Shown one piece after another: positions 34,766-43,778 of a stretch of DNA of 64,000 nucleotides (positions are counted from its first letter, which is position 1; each line of letters starts with the position of its first letter). A program made the position numbers and the translations under genes. Under the pieces are notes generated by a model. That model had not been told where the DNA came from. It saw only the letters and a list, made by a program, of their open reading frames with translations, and searched no databases. Source of the stretch: Kitasatospora sp. NBC_00374 (GTDB taxonomy: Bacteria > Actinomycetota > Actinomycetes > Streptomycetales > Streptomycetaceae); the NCBI RefSeq assembly GCF_041434935.1, contig NZ_CP107964.1, positions 8,477,001 to 8,541,000 on the forward strand, read 5' to 3'.

Positions 34766-34924
34766 CAACGTTCGCTGGTGGGCGACACCCGGTTCCCACG
34801 ACGGCCGCGCGCGGAACCCGGGACCAGCGTCGCGGCCCGCTCCGGCAGACACCGGCGACCCGTCCCACCGCCACTGCCCCGATCACCGCCGGCCTCGGCG
34901 GAAGCGACACGAAGGAGTCCGCCC

Positions 34925-35305
34925 ATGACCACCACCCTCGAACGCCCCGCGACCACCGCCACGGTCGGCGACCTCATGAAACGCCCAGAGCTGCAGATCA
35001 GCGACGATGTCATGGTCGACGCGGCGATGGACATCCTGCAGAGCTCCGGCGCCGGCCACGTCCTGGTCCGCGACGAGGACGGCCGCTGCGCCGGGCTGCT
35101 GACCCGCCTGCACCTCGCGCCGTTCCAGGCCCGGTCCTGGTACACCGAGCGCACCCCTGTGCGCGACATCGTTCTCGACCGCGCGCCGTTCGCCACCGCC
35201 GACATGCCCGCTGCCGAGGCGGCCGCCGCCATGCGCTCCCGCGGCCTGGACGCGTGGCCGGTGGTGGACCACGACGGCCACGCCATCGGCCTGCTCAGCT
35301 TCTAG
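34925..35305 (+). CDS. CBS-pair domain protein
   Basis: The 126-residue protein consists of two CBS repeats: VGDLMKRPELQISDDVMVDA through HVLVRDEDGRCAGLLTRLHL, and PVRDIVLDRAPFATADMPAA through DAWPVVDHDGHAIGLLSF. Such stand-alone pairs bind adenine nucleotides and act as energy or stress sensors. GAAGGAG lies 7 bases before the ATG. No effector domain is attached and its partner is unknown. Confidence 0.92.
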   Translation: MTTTLERPATTATVGDLMKRPELQISDDVMVDAAMDILQSSGAGHVLVRDEDGRCAGLLTRLHLAPFQARSWYTERTPVRDIVLDRAPFATADMPAAEAAAAMRSRGLDAWPVVDHDGHAIGLLSF

Positions 35306-36095
35306 ACTGGCCTGTCGGCGCCGACGCGCCGGCATCCGCGCCGCGAAGGGCGCCTGCTGTCCGCGACCGGGCGAAGGCGACGGTCAGGCCCGTCCGCGAG
35401 CCTGCGGCGCTCTCACCGAAACCGGCAGCCGCCGGTCCACCGTAGAGCGCTTCGCCACCGCTTCGGCCCTGCCCTCACCACCAGCGGCCTCATCCCGGCA
35501 GGGGACGCGCCGGGGCGGCCTCACCCGAACCTGGGATCCCCCTTCGCAGGAGTGGTCGCCGCAGAGCCAGGGCTCACGCTCAGCACCTGGGCCACGCCGG
35601 TACCTGCCGGCACCCCACCGGGCAGGCCATGCAGGTGAACGACCGTGTCTATTAGCGGGGGCGGTGCAGAGGTGTGCAACTCTGTTCTGGGTCGTACACG
35701 CAGCGTAGCCGTACGATCACCGCCATCCTGTCCCTCCGTCAGCCCTGCCGCCTGCAGGGCAAGACCGGCCGAGCCTGCCCGCCCCTTGTTCTGGGGGTGC
35801 GAAGGCTGGGTGTCTTCCTCGTCGCCGACCCGGTGTGGGTGGATAGAGGTCAAGAGCGTTCGCATATCTTTTATGACAGTCAGTGTTCATGAATGGTGAC
35901 GACCTTGGCAATTCACTCAGATGGATCGTGAACTTACTGGTTAATGTCGGCTAATGTGAGCCGAACTTCTTCCCCGGGAGGCTTGGGGCGGGCTCATCGA
36001 AGTCTGCGAAGCCTGCCGACGGGAAGGGAGCAGCGGATCGCCGTAGATCGGCGATCGTGAACCCGCCGTCGTTCCCCTCAGGAATAGGCCTCCAG
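35306..36095. other. Long intergenic region before DUF3494 gene
   Basis: Nearly 800 bases with no gene recognised. From about 35850 to 35970 the base composition falls in GC (for example CATATCTTTTATGACAG), which probably marks the promoter of the downstream secreted-protein gene. Confidence 0.4.
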
Positions 36096-37238
36096 ATGAC
36101 ACTGAACATCCCTGGTGCGCTCCATTGGCGCACGATTTCCAGCTGGATCGCGACGGTTGTTCTCATCGTCGCCGCTGCAGTCACGATGTCGCCTGCGCCG
36201 GCTCAGGCGGTCGCCACGGCGATCAACCTCGGAGCAGCGGACAGTTTCGCTGTTCTGGGCGGTCAGTCCGTCACCAACACGGGCCCGTCCGTGATCACCG
36301 GGGACGTCGGGGTGAGTCCGGGGACGTCCATCACGGGTCTTCTCCCCGTCCAGGTGATCGGTGCCATCCACCAGACGGACGCGGTCGCGGCCCAGGCGCA
36401 GGCCGACCTGACCTCGGCGTACAACAACGCTGCGGGGCAGGCTTCGGACTTCACTCTCACCTCGCCCGGGGACCTCGGTGGTCAGACGCTCGTTCCGGGC
36501 GTCTACACCGCGGCGTCGTCCATCAACCTCACGGGCACCCTCACCCTCGACGCACAGGGCGACCCCAATGCCGTCTGGGTGTTCCAGGTCGGCTCGACCT
36601 TGATCACCGCACCCTCCAGCAATGTGCTCCTGGTCAACGGTGCGGCGCCGTGCAATGTCTACTGGCAGGTCGGTAGCTCGGCGACGCTCGACACCAACAC
36701 GGCGTTCGTGGGCACCATCATGACGCTGGCCTCGGTCGGTCTGAACACCGGGGCGAGTCTCGACGGCCGGGCGCTGGCGCAGACTGCCGGCTCCGTGACG
36801 CTTGACACCAACCGGATCACCCGGCCGTCCTGCGCGACAGGCACCACCGGCGGCACCACGGGCGGCGTGATCGCCGGTACCACCACCGCCGGCACCACCG
36901 GCGGTACCACCACCGGCACCACGGGGGGCGTGCTCGGCGGTGTCATCACGGGCGGCGCCACCGGCGGTCTCCTGGGCGGCGTGATCGCCGGCACCACCGG
37001 CGGGACCACGACGGCCGGCACCACCGGCGGGACGACGACCGGCGGCACCACCGGCGGCACCAACGGTGGGACCACGGGTGGCGGACACGGCGGCGGTGAC
37101 CACGGCGACGAGTGCGACTACGGCGACCACAGTCACCACGGCGACCACGGCGGCAAGGGTGACCACAGCAAGCCCGGCGACGAGGGCGACCACGGGTGCC
37201 CGTGTGACGACACGTGGAGCGAGCCCGCGCACACCTAG
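36096..37238 (+). CDS. Secreted DUF3494 (ice-binding-like) protein with Gly/Thr tail
   Basis: The 380-residue protein starts with a signal peptide (ISSWIATVVLIVAAAVTMSP, APAQA cleavage). Residues about 45-245 form DUF3494, the beta-helix of ice-binding and adhesive proteins: FAVLGGQSVTNTGPSVITGD, VGVSPGTSITGLLPVQVIG, NAVWVFQVGSTL, GTIMTLASVGLNTGASLDGR. The tail has many GTTGG and GTTTAGTTGG-type repeats (250-330), then a His/Asp/Gly-rich, metal-binding-looking end (GGGDHGDECDYGDHSHHGD). No LPXTG anchor is seen. In a soil actinomycete, ice binding or surface adhesion are both possible. ATG 36096 is used because it directly precedes the signal peptide. Confidence 0.9.
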   Translation: MTLNIPGALHWRTISSWIATVVLIVAAAVTMSPAPAQAVATAINLGAADSFAVLGGQSVTNTGPSVITGDVGVSPGTSITGLLPVQVIGAIHQTDAVAAQAQADLTSAYNNAAGQASDFTLTSPGDLGGQTLVPGVYTAASSINLTGTLTLDAQGDPNAVWVFQVGSTLITAPSSNVLLVNGAAPCNVYWQVGSSATLDTNTAFVGTIMTLASVGLNTGASLDGRALAQTAGSVTLDTNRITRPSCATGTTGGTTGGVIAGTTTAGTTGGTTTGTTGGVLGGVITGGATGGLLGGVIAGTTGGTTTAGTTGGTTTGGTTGGTNGGTTGGGHGGGDHGDECDYGDHSHHGDHGGKGDHSKPGDEGDHGCPCDDTWSEPAHT

Positions 37239-37444
37239 CCGAACCGGCGCGTCGCAAGAGCCGTGCGCACAGGCGCAGGCCCCGACGCGTGAACGCGCCC
37301 CTTCTGGGCGGCTCTCGGTCCGAGAGCTGCTCCGAGGCGCCGGCCCGGCTGACACGCGAAGGCCGGGGGCGTGCGACGGATCGTCACCGACGATATCGCG
37401 CGCCCCCGAACGTCCAGGGGAACAGAGCCGAGGGAGCAGCCCAG

Positions 37445-38200
37445 GTGGCAAGGACGGGGCCCGGTCGGGCGACGGGCAGTACACAGCTCGGGGGAGCGAG
37501 GGACACGAGCCGCCGATGGGACGGTGAGACCGCAGCCTCAGTCGCCGAGCCGTCCCTGCCGGAGCCCGGCTCGCGGGCCGGCCGTCCGTGGCCGCGCCCG
37601 CCGGGCGCGGCCACGGGCATCGCCGTGGCCCTGTGCACGGCGACATCCCTCATCCACGTCTTCCTGGTCTTTCTGTTCGTGGCACCGCCGAACCAGCTTT
37701 CCCAGTACTACAGCACGCAGATCAATGCGTGGATCTATCCGTTGTTCGAGCAGAACTGGCGGCTTTTCGCGCCGGACCCGGAGTCCGTGACCCGGCAGAT
37801 TTCCGCGAGAACGGAGCGAACGTCGGCGGACGGCACCCGTCAGGTCAGCGACTGGTACGACCTGACCGCAGTCGATGACGCCGACGTCAAGCACAATATC
37901 TTTCCCAGTCACACGACGCAGAATATGCTGCGCCGTTCCTGGACTGCCTATCTGGAAGCGTTCGGAAATGGGGACCGGCCGCACTCGGAGCGCGCTCGGA
38001 TGATGCAGAAGTACCTGCGCAACATCGCGGTGGAGCGACTCACCGCCAGTCGGAACGGAACATTCGAGGCCGTTCAGTTGCGGGTGATCACTCGGCCCAT
38101 CGCGGTGCCCGCCACGCCGGGCAAGCCCCGCCCGGCCGCGCAGTCCCCCGCCGAAACCAGGTACCTGCCCTGGTGGAAGGTGGCGACCGATGGAAACTGA
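37445..38200 (+). CDS. DUF5819 membrane-anchored protein
   Basis: GTG at 37445 lies 8 bases behind GAGGGAG. The 251-residue product has one membrane segment (GIAVALCTATSLIHVFLVFL) and an outside domain with the DUF5819 pattern QYYSTQINAWIYPLFEQNWR, LFAPDPESVTRQISART, DWYDLTAVDDADVKHNIFPS. It overlaps the HTTM gene by 11 bases. DUF5819 and HTTM genes are usually adjacent, suggesting a joint complex; the reaction is unknown. Confidence 0.88.
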   Translation: MARTGPGRATGSTQLGGARDTSRRWDGETAASVAEPSLPEPGSRAGRPWPRPPGAATGIAVALCTATSLIHVFLVFLFVAPPNQLSQYYSTQINAWIYPLFEQNWRLFAPDPESVTRQISARTERTSADGTRQVSDWYDLTAVDDADVKHNIFPSHTTQNMLRRSWTAYLEAFGNGDRPHSERARMMQKYLRNIAVERLTASRNGTFEAVQLRVITRPIAVPATPGKPRPAAQSPAETRYLPWWKVATDGN

Positions 38201-39323
38201 GCAGATCCCGGCCGAGACGCCCGCTGCGCACCGGCCGGCCCATCCGGGCGGCAGCACAGACAGCCGGCGCACGCTCGCTCGCATCGCCGCATGGGGCAGC
38301 CTCGTGACCGACCGGCCGGTGTCCCTGTACGCGTCGGCGGTACTGCGCATCGGCTACGGCCTGCTCTACCTGGCCTTCCTGCTGAGGGAGTTTCCGCACC
38401 GCGACGAGATCTGGGGCCCGGGATCACCCTGGACGCCCGCCCTGGCGAGAGAGCTGTTCGACCAGACCGGCTGGCTCAGTATTCTCACCCTCTCCGACCG
38501 CCCGGCGTACTTCGAGGCCTGCTACGCGACGGCCGTCGTCACCGCCTCACTGTTCGTCCTGGGCTGGCGGACCCGGGTGGTGTCGATCCTGTTCGCCGTC
38601 GTGGTGGCCTCGTTCCACGCGCGGGCCATCTTCATGACGGACGGCGGAGACAACCTCATCCTCCTCATGGCCCTGTACCTCACCTGCACCGCCTGCGGCC
38701 GACGCTGGTCCCTGGACGCACGCAGGACGCGCCGCCAGGCCGCACGCAAGGCCGAGCGCCCGGTGTCCAGCCCGGGAGCGCACACCCTCTGGCATCGACT
38801 CGGCACCACCCGCGACCGCTTGAGCACGGTGCTGCACAACTGCGCCATGTTCGTCATCGCGGCCCAGGTCTGCGTCGTCTACGGATCGGCAGGCTTGTAC
38901 AAGGTCCAGGGCAGCCTCTGGGAGAACGGGACCGCCCTGCACTACGTCATGAACCTCGACCTCTTCCGGCCCTGGCCCGCGCTGTCACTCATGCTCGACA
39001 GCCACCCCCTGCTGACCGCCGCCGCCACCTACCTCACCGTGCTGCTCCAGGTGGCCTTCCCGTTCGTCCTGTTCGGCAGACTGAAGTACCCCGTCCTGGC
39101 GATGCTGCTCGGAATGCACGTGGGTATCGCGGTTCTCATGGGCCTCCCGCTCTTCTCCGGGGCCATGATCGTGGCGGATGCCGTGTTCCTTCCGGACCGC
39201 TTCCACCTGTTCCCGGGACAGCTGTGGCGGCGTGCCTTCCCACGTGCAGTTCCCGTGGAAGCGCAGGATTCGCCCCGCGGGAAGGGCCTCGCCGTACCGC
39301 CGCAACCCGGATCGGCCGGCTGA
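38190..39323 (+). CDS. HTTM-domain integral membrane protein
   Basis: The 377-residue protein has about 7-8 membrane segments and the HTTM (horizontally transferred transmembrane, gamma-carboxylase-related) pattern: YASAVLRIGYGLLYLAFLLR, ARAIFMTDGGDNLILLMALY, VYGSAGLYKVQGSLWENGTA, LHYVMNLDLF. The family includes vitamin-K-dependent gamma-glutamyl carboxylase, but most bacterial members have no proven activity. It is translated with the DUF5819 gene by overlap. Together with the preceding secreted DUF3494 protein it may process or present surface proteins (inference). Confidence 0.9.
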   Translation: METEQIPAETPAAHRPAHPGGSTDSRRTLARIAAWGSLVTDRPVSLYASAVLRIGYGLLYLAFLLREFPHRDEIWGPGSPWTPALARELFDQTGWLSILTLSDRPAYFEACYATAVVTASLFVLGWRTRVVSILFAVVVASFHARAIFMTDGGDNLILLMALYLTCTACGRRWSLDARRTRRQAARKAERPVSSPGAHTLWHRLGTTRDRLSTVLHNCAMFVIAAQVCVVYGSAGLYKVQGSLWENGTALHYVMNLDLFRPWPALSLMLDSHPLLTAAATYLTVLLQVAFPFVLFGRLKYPVLAMLLGMHVGIAVLMGLPLFSGAMIVADAVFLPDRFHLFPGQLWRRAFPRAVPVEAQDSPRGKGLAVPPQPGSAG

Positions 39324-39530
39324 GGCCGCGATGCACGTGACGCTCTTCAACCTGCGATCGCTGCCCTTCTCATCGCGCCTGCGCCGTCGCGCGGACACCA
39401 GCCGACGCGCCCGCTCGAGCCATGCGAGCAGGGGACACGGAACCTCCTCGGCGGGGGTCGGACCGCTCACGCCCGGGCCTGCCGGACCAGGTCGTCCAGG
39501 CCGGCATCCGCCCGGCCCCGGTCTCCCGCC

Positions 39531-39779
39531 TTACTGCTGTTCCACGGTGGCTGTGTCATCGCCCGTCACCGGTGCCCGAGCCCGCCCCGGTGGCGGCCCG
39601 GAGCGCAGATCGTCGGCCAGTGCGTCCCGCAGTGCGTACAGCGCCGCGACCTCCGCGCTCTGCGTCAGACGCGTCAGCAGGACCCGGATGAGGCCGTCGT
39701 CGCCAACGCGGACGGCGGGCACGATCCCAGCGATGACGAGGTCCCTCTCCGGGTCGGTCGGCTCGGGTCTGCCCGTCAT
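39531..39779 (-). CDS. Small protein related to module protein 21156-21371
   Basis: The 82-residue product from ATG 39779 reads RDLVIAGIVPAVRVGDDGLI, RVLLTRLTQSAEVAALYALR, DALADDLR. This shares its core with 21156-21371 (AVRDRDQRGLRRLLARFAEQ, ITELRALRDAL). It sits just outside the second inverted module, so the family appears linked to these modules. The function is unknown. Confidence 0.6.
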   Translation of the reverse strand: MTGRPEPTDPERDLVIAGIVPAVRVGDDGLIRVLLTRLTQSAEVAALYALRDALADDLRSGPPPGRARAPVTGDDTATVEQQ

Positions 39780-39904
39780 ACAAGAGCCAACGAGCGGACC
39801 CGGCGGTGGGCACGCCGCTCGCGCAGGCGCGGGACTTCTCCGAACGCCTGCCCAGGAAGCCAATGTCTGCGGCGTCGGGGGTGGGGCTCCCGCGGGTGGG
39901 CGGG

Positions 39905-40264
39905 TCAGGTGTCGGCGGCGGGTTCCTGGCCGTGCTGGGAGCCGCGGAGCTGCTCGTTGATGCGCAGGGCTTCTTCGAGTTGGTCTTCGAGGATGACGAT
40001 GCGGCAGGCGGCGTCGATGGCGGTGCCCTGGTCGACGAGGTCGCGGGCGCGCATGGCGATGCGCAGCTGGTAGCGGGAGTAGCGGCGGTGGCCGCCGTCG
40101 GAGCGCAGTGGGGTGATGAGGCCCTGTTCGCCGAGGGCGCGTAGGAATCCGGGGGTGGTGCGGGTCATCTCGGCGGCGCGGCCCATGGTGTAGGCGGGGT
40201 AGTCGTCGTCGTCGAGGCGGTCGGGGGTGTCGGGGGTATGCGGTCGGATGGTTGCCGTGGTCAC
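39905..40264 (-). CDS. MerR-type HTH regulator, module copy 2
   Basis: GTG at 40264 follows AGAGGTGCA, the same site as copy 1. The 119-residue protein reads RLDDDDYPAYTMGRAAEMTR, TTPGFLRALGEQGLITPLRS, DGGHRRYSRYQLRIAMRARD and ends with coiled coil ILEDQLEEALRINEQLR. It differs from copy 1 mainly at the two ends. The upstream DNA is the inverted partner of 21372-22423. The conservation of both proteins suggests both are under selection or were recently duplicated. Confidence 0.88.
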   Translation of the reverse strand: MTTATIRPHTPDTPDRLDDDDYPAYTMGRAAEMTRTTPGFLRALGEQGLITPLRSDGGHRRYSRYQLRIAMRARDLVDQGTAIDAACRIVILEDQLEEALRINEQLRGSQHGQEPAADT

Positions 40265-41185
40265 TGCACCTCTTCTTGCTTGTATCGGGACGCGCTGAGG
40301 GGCCCCGAGGCCGTTGCGGCTCCCGGGGCCCCGAAGGGTTCTACACCATCTGCCGGCCTGTGGCCGGGTTCCTTATGTCCGCGTCGCCCCGGGGGATGGG
40401 GCGTGCGGGGATCGCGTATGCGTGACCGGAAACCACCGTCCTTGCCTTGGGGTCTTCGGAGTCCGCCCGGGTGACTGCTCACGGGCCGGGCGATCCTGAT
40501 GGCGCTCTCTCCCTCCGTTCATCCTCTGAACTGACCTGATCCTGCGAACTGCGGGTAGTGCGACGTGCTCGCTACTGCTCACACGGGTACTTCTCGGTAC
40601 TGCTCGTACTGCGACTTGCCCCGGTAGTGCCAATTACCCGGTCTTGCTGTGGCGGTCCTGATGCTCCGCCGGGTCCGACAGTCAGCCCCGTCGCCCGTCC
40701 TGCTCACCTGCTCGGCTTGGAACCCCACTGCCCGGACTTCCCAGCACGCGCGCCGACAGTCCTGGCGCCTTCACTGAGATACCGCGTACTACGACTGCCG
40801 GTACTGCCCAACTCAACTTCACCTGCTGGACTGCGGTACCGCTCGGTGGCGGCCCCTGATACCTGCGGGCCACCCGGCCCGGCCACCGGTCCTGTCGCCT
40901 TACTGCACCATTCCTGGCTTCAGGACCCTGCAACCGTGCCGACCTGCGAACTTCTGTACTGCTGCCCACCAGTTCGTGTCTGGCGGGTACCGCTTGACCT
41001 CGTCTACGAGAGAAACACTAACCACGGCGCCCGGCAATGTCTACTCTGGCGAGGACAGATTTTTCGGTGTCGGCTAGGGAGGTAGTCTTCGCCAGGCACG
41101 GGGCGGCCGGTCGCCGCAAGCAGCGCTCCGGGACGCAGGACGCCGCGTTCGGCGGCCACGACCATGAACGAACGAGAGGCGAGCG
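40265..41185 (-). repeat. Conserved non-coding region of the inverted module, copy 2
   Basis: This 921-base stretch is the inverted counterpart of 21372-22423, 131 bases shorter. It has two tandem units instead of three and a single 34-base block (40851-40884). Hairpins are kept: GGGGCCCCG/CGGGGCCCC (40299-40332) and CCGGCC-TGT-GGCCGG (40353-40367). The 40-base identical block lies at 40403-40442. GTACC-type motifs recur throughout. No credible gene is present. Confidence 0.85.
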
Positions 41186-41444
41186 GTGGAAGGGCCGCAG
41201 GCGCGCACCCCCAACCCCCATGTGCAGGTGTCGCTGGCCGCCGCCATCGCCGAAGCCGTCAGACCCGTCGAGCCGAGCGTGGCCACCGCCTCCGCAGAAC
41301 CGGCCACCGCACCACCGGGCGTGTACTACCGCCGGCGCGCCGACGCTCGCGCAGCCGGCGTCGCACCGCTGTACCGCGGAGCCGGGCTGCCGGCCGGAAC
41401 TCGACCAGGACGGCGACGGCGTGGCCTGTGAACCTCCACCGTGA
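41186..41444 (+). pseudogene. Module small protein fused to broken excalibur domain
   Basis: GTG at 41186 with GAGAGG matches the start of the copy-1 small gene (EGPQA...; LAAAIAEAV). It soon leaves the shared sequence and reads GVYYRRRADARAAGVAPLYR. After a one-base shift it continues EPGCRPELDQDGDGVACEP, the calcium-binding DxDxDGxxCE end of excalibur domains. So it appears to be a fusion of the module gene start with an excalibur-type gene, with a frameshift inside. Confidence 0.55.
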
Positions 41445-41761
41445 GCTGGAAGCGGGGGCGGTTGGGTGCCTTGAGTGGCCGCCGCTGCGATGCCTCGCCG
41501 GGTGGGCCTGGGACTGGCCGGGTGCCGTGAAGTAGCGGGTTCCACGTGCCCGAGCGGGCGCCGGCAGGTTCGACGACGCCGGGCACCCGAGAGACACAAC
41601 GCCGGAACGGCGTCGCGGCGCTCGGTTGCGGGCCGCCACCGTGTCGGTGGCGGCCCGCCCGCGGACGGCGGTCCGGGTTAAGTGGCGGAGGTGAGGCGCC
41701 GTGTGGCCGGCCCGACAGCAGGCAGGTGTGCGTGCGTCGGGCCGGCGTTGGGGGTGGCGCG
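41445..41761. other. Intergenic, no gene recognised
   Basis: About 320 bases between the excalibur-type fragment and the DUF6131 gene. No motif or structure of note was seen. Confidence 0.4.
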
Positions 41762-41917
41762 TCACCAATAGTGGTTGCGGCCTCCGACGGCGTGACCGAG
41801 GGCTCCCATCAGCCACAGGACGAGTCCGACGGCGGCGAGGATGATGCCGATGGTCCACAGGATGCTGATGCTGGTGACGAAGCCGATGATGAGGAGGATA
41901 ACTCCGAGGATGATCAT
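41762..41917 (-). CDS. DUF6131-type small membrane protein
   Basis: The 51-residue product has two membrane segments (MIILGVILLIIGFVTSISIL and TIGIILAAVGLVLWLMGALG) and ends HAVGGRNHYW. GGGAGGC precedes the ATG. Small two-pass proteins like this are abundant in actinomycetes and have no known function. Confidence 0.8.
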   Translation of the reverse strand: MIILGVILLIIGFVTSISILWTIGIILAAVGLVLWLMGALGHAVGGRNHYW

Positions 41918-42455
41918 TGGTGCCTCCCTGCGATACCCCCCCCGGTGCTGATGTGTTCTCCCCCCGGTTCGGAAGCGGACGTCGTGCGTGTACCGGCATG
42001 TGAGGTCGCGTGGTCGACGCTGACGGGGCACGGAGGTCCGCCCGCTCGTTCGGGTGAGGGGAGGGCCGCGTGCGCGTCGGTTGCCGGCTGTCGCCGGGCG
42101 TGCGGTGGTGGTGCACGGTGTCCGGCGGTGAGGCCGGCGGGTTCCTGGGGGTCGACGCCGGTGTGGGCGCCCGCACCGCGACCGCCGCTGGGCCGCTGGG
42201 AGGGCCCTTGGGGGCCGGTGTCGTGGGCGTGCTGTCGGGGCTTTCCTGGCGGTCTCCTCGGCGCGCCGACCGCCGCTTTCGATGGTGTCGTCGGGCGCGT
42301 CCTGGCTTTCTTCCGCGGACACCGTCCGGCCGGGGCCGGGTTCGGGCGGGTAGGGGTGGAAGGGGCGGTGGGCGCGGCTGTCGGGCTCCTGGTGATTCTT
42401 CACGGAGTGATTCCAGCGTGCTCGGTGTCAGCGGGAAGGGCGTGCTGCCGAGAGG
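41918..42455. other. Intergenic, no gene recognised
   Basis: About 540 bases of extremely GC-rich sequence after the AmaP-like gene. Long frames exist only because stops are rare at this composition; none resembles a protein family. Confidence 0.4.
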
Positions 42456-43058
42456 TCAGTCGGCACGGTGTGGCCGGTGGGAGGCGACACGCAGGACGAC
42501 CCGGGTGGAGAGGTCCTGCCGACCGGTGGAGCGGCGGGCACGGCGCAGGGGTCCGTCAACGAGGGCACCGCTCACACCGCGTGGGGAGATGTGCGGTTCG
42601 AGGGTGAGGGTGACGTCTGCCCGGGGGTTGCCGGCCGGCCCGGTGAGGTGGGCTCCGGCGCTCTTCACACCGGGCAGACGGGCACAGTCCTCCGTCAGGG
42701 CCTGGGCCAGGGCGTGGCCCTCCAGCCGTACGCCGGCTACGGGCGGGGTGCCGACCGGCAGGCGGCCGGGGCGGCGTTGGCGGAGCTGTGCGACGAGCCA
42801 CCACAGGGCCAGCACGAGCGCGACGGCCAGGGCGGCGATGGCGACGGGCCACCACCAGCCCTCGCCCGCCCAGCGGGTGCGCTGGGCATCGGTGAGCAGG
42901 ACGCTGCTCGGCGCGGTGTAGGGCCATCCGCCGGGCGGTGTGACGTTCAGGCGTCGGTAGAGGTCGAGGCCGCCGGCGAGGGCCAGCAGGCCGGTTCCCA
43001 GCAGGACCAGGCCGGCCAGGGCGAGCAGGATCCGGTTGGGTACGGAGCGGGTCTTCAT
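42456..43058 (-). CDS. AmaP-like alkaline-shock membrane anchor protein
   Basis: The 200-residue protein has two membrane segments (ILLALAGLVLLGTGLLALAG and WWWPVAIAALAVALVLALWW) and a cytoplasmic domain with EGHALAQALTEDCARLPGVK, RADVTLTLEPHISP. In Staphylococcus, AmaP anchors Asp23 at the membrane. Here it ends a five-gene operon that includes two Asp23/Gls24 proteins, which supports the same role. Confidence 0.82.
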   Translation of the reverse strand: MKTRSVPNRILLALAGLVLLGTGLLALAGGLDLYRRLNVTPPGGWPYTAPSSVLLTDAQRTRWAGEGWWWPVAIAALAVALVLALWWLVAQLRQRRPGRLPVGTPPVAGVRLEGHALAQALTEDCARLPGVKSAGAHLTGPAGNPRADVTLTLEPHISPRGVSGALVDGPLRRARRSTGRQDLSTRVVLRVASHRPHRAD

Positions 43059-43109
43059 CGTCGTCTTCCTCCTTTCGGGGTGCGCCGGTGGTCGGTGGGG
43101 GTGGCCGGA

Positions 43110-43730
43110 TCAGGCGGATCGCGGGCGGACCCGCACGGTGAGCCGGGGGCTGGTGGCGAGGCCGAGGGCGGTGATCTGCTGGTCCAGGGTGTCCGTCAGT
43201 TCCTTCTCGACCGTCTCGGGATCGCGGAAGGTGATCCGCGCGCGTGCCGTGACGTGTCGTCGGCGAACTCGGATTCGGGCCTCGGAGACGCCGGGCGTCT
43301 GCAGGGCGGCGTCCCGCAGCAACACCGCCGCGCCGTCGCGCTCGAGCATGAGCTCGACGTCGGGGGCCGTGTCCGGGCCTGCCAGGGGCAGCAGATGGCG
43401 GCGGCCGGGGGTGAGCGCGATGGTGATCAGGCACAGTCCGATCACCGCGGCGACCACGGCGCCGGTGAGGACCCACGGGTCGTTCAGGGGGCGGGTGGCG
43501 AGTTCGTGGGTGAGGGACTTGCGCCAGGCCGCCGCGGTGTGTCCGGTCCGCACCCGGATGGTGTCGAAGAGCAGCACACCGCAGGCCGCCGCCAGGACGA
43601 GGGCGACGAGGGCGGCGGGGATCCGGCGCTGGGACCACCACCGTGACGGGCTCCGGTGCGGGCCGCCTGCTTCGTCGGTGTCGCCGGCAGTGGGTGTTGC
43701 GGCGGCCGGTATCTGCTGATGCTGGGTCAT
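43110..43730 (-). CDS. DUF6286 membrane protein of the Asp23 operon
   Basis: The 206-residue product has two membrane segments (IPAALVALVLAAACGVLLFD and PWVLTGAVVAAVIGLCLITI) and a C-terminal domain with LLRDAALQTPGVSEARIRVR, RRHVTARARITFRDPETVEK. It resembles AmaP in layout and belongs to the DUF6286 group found in Streptomyces Asp23 operons. It probably helps tie Asp23 proteins to the membrane (inference from context). Confidence 0.78.
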   Translation of the reverse strand: MTQHQQIPAAATPTAGDTDEAGGPHRSPSRWWSQRRIPAALVALVLAAACGVLLFDTIRVRTGHTAAAWRKSLTHELATRPLNDPWVLTGAVVAAVIGLCLITIALTPGRRHLLPLAGPDTAPDVELMLERDGAAVLLRDAALQTPGVSEARIRVRRRHVTARARITFRDPETVEKELTDTLDQQITALGLATSPRLTVRVRPRSA

Positions 43731-43778
43731 CTCGCCTTCACCTCAGGGTGGGCGGTCGGGTGGATTGTCCCCTGGTGG

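Noticed and set aside
33072..34910. 612-residue minus-strand frame opposite the DEAD-box helicase
   Set aside because: It is a shadow of the helicase gene: Gly/Val/Asp/Arg-rich with no motif. The plus strand has all helicase motifs.
36840..37080. Collagen-like or CRISPR-like repeat in the Gly/Thr tail
   Set aside because: Repeats follow GTTGG-type codons in frame, consistent with a low-complexity protein tail, not Gly-X-Y triplets or DNA-level spacers.
36078..37646. 522-residue minus-strand frame opposite the DUF3494 gene
   Set aside because: It mirrors the repeat-rich coding region and has no domain; stops are rare there because of the base composition.
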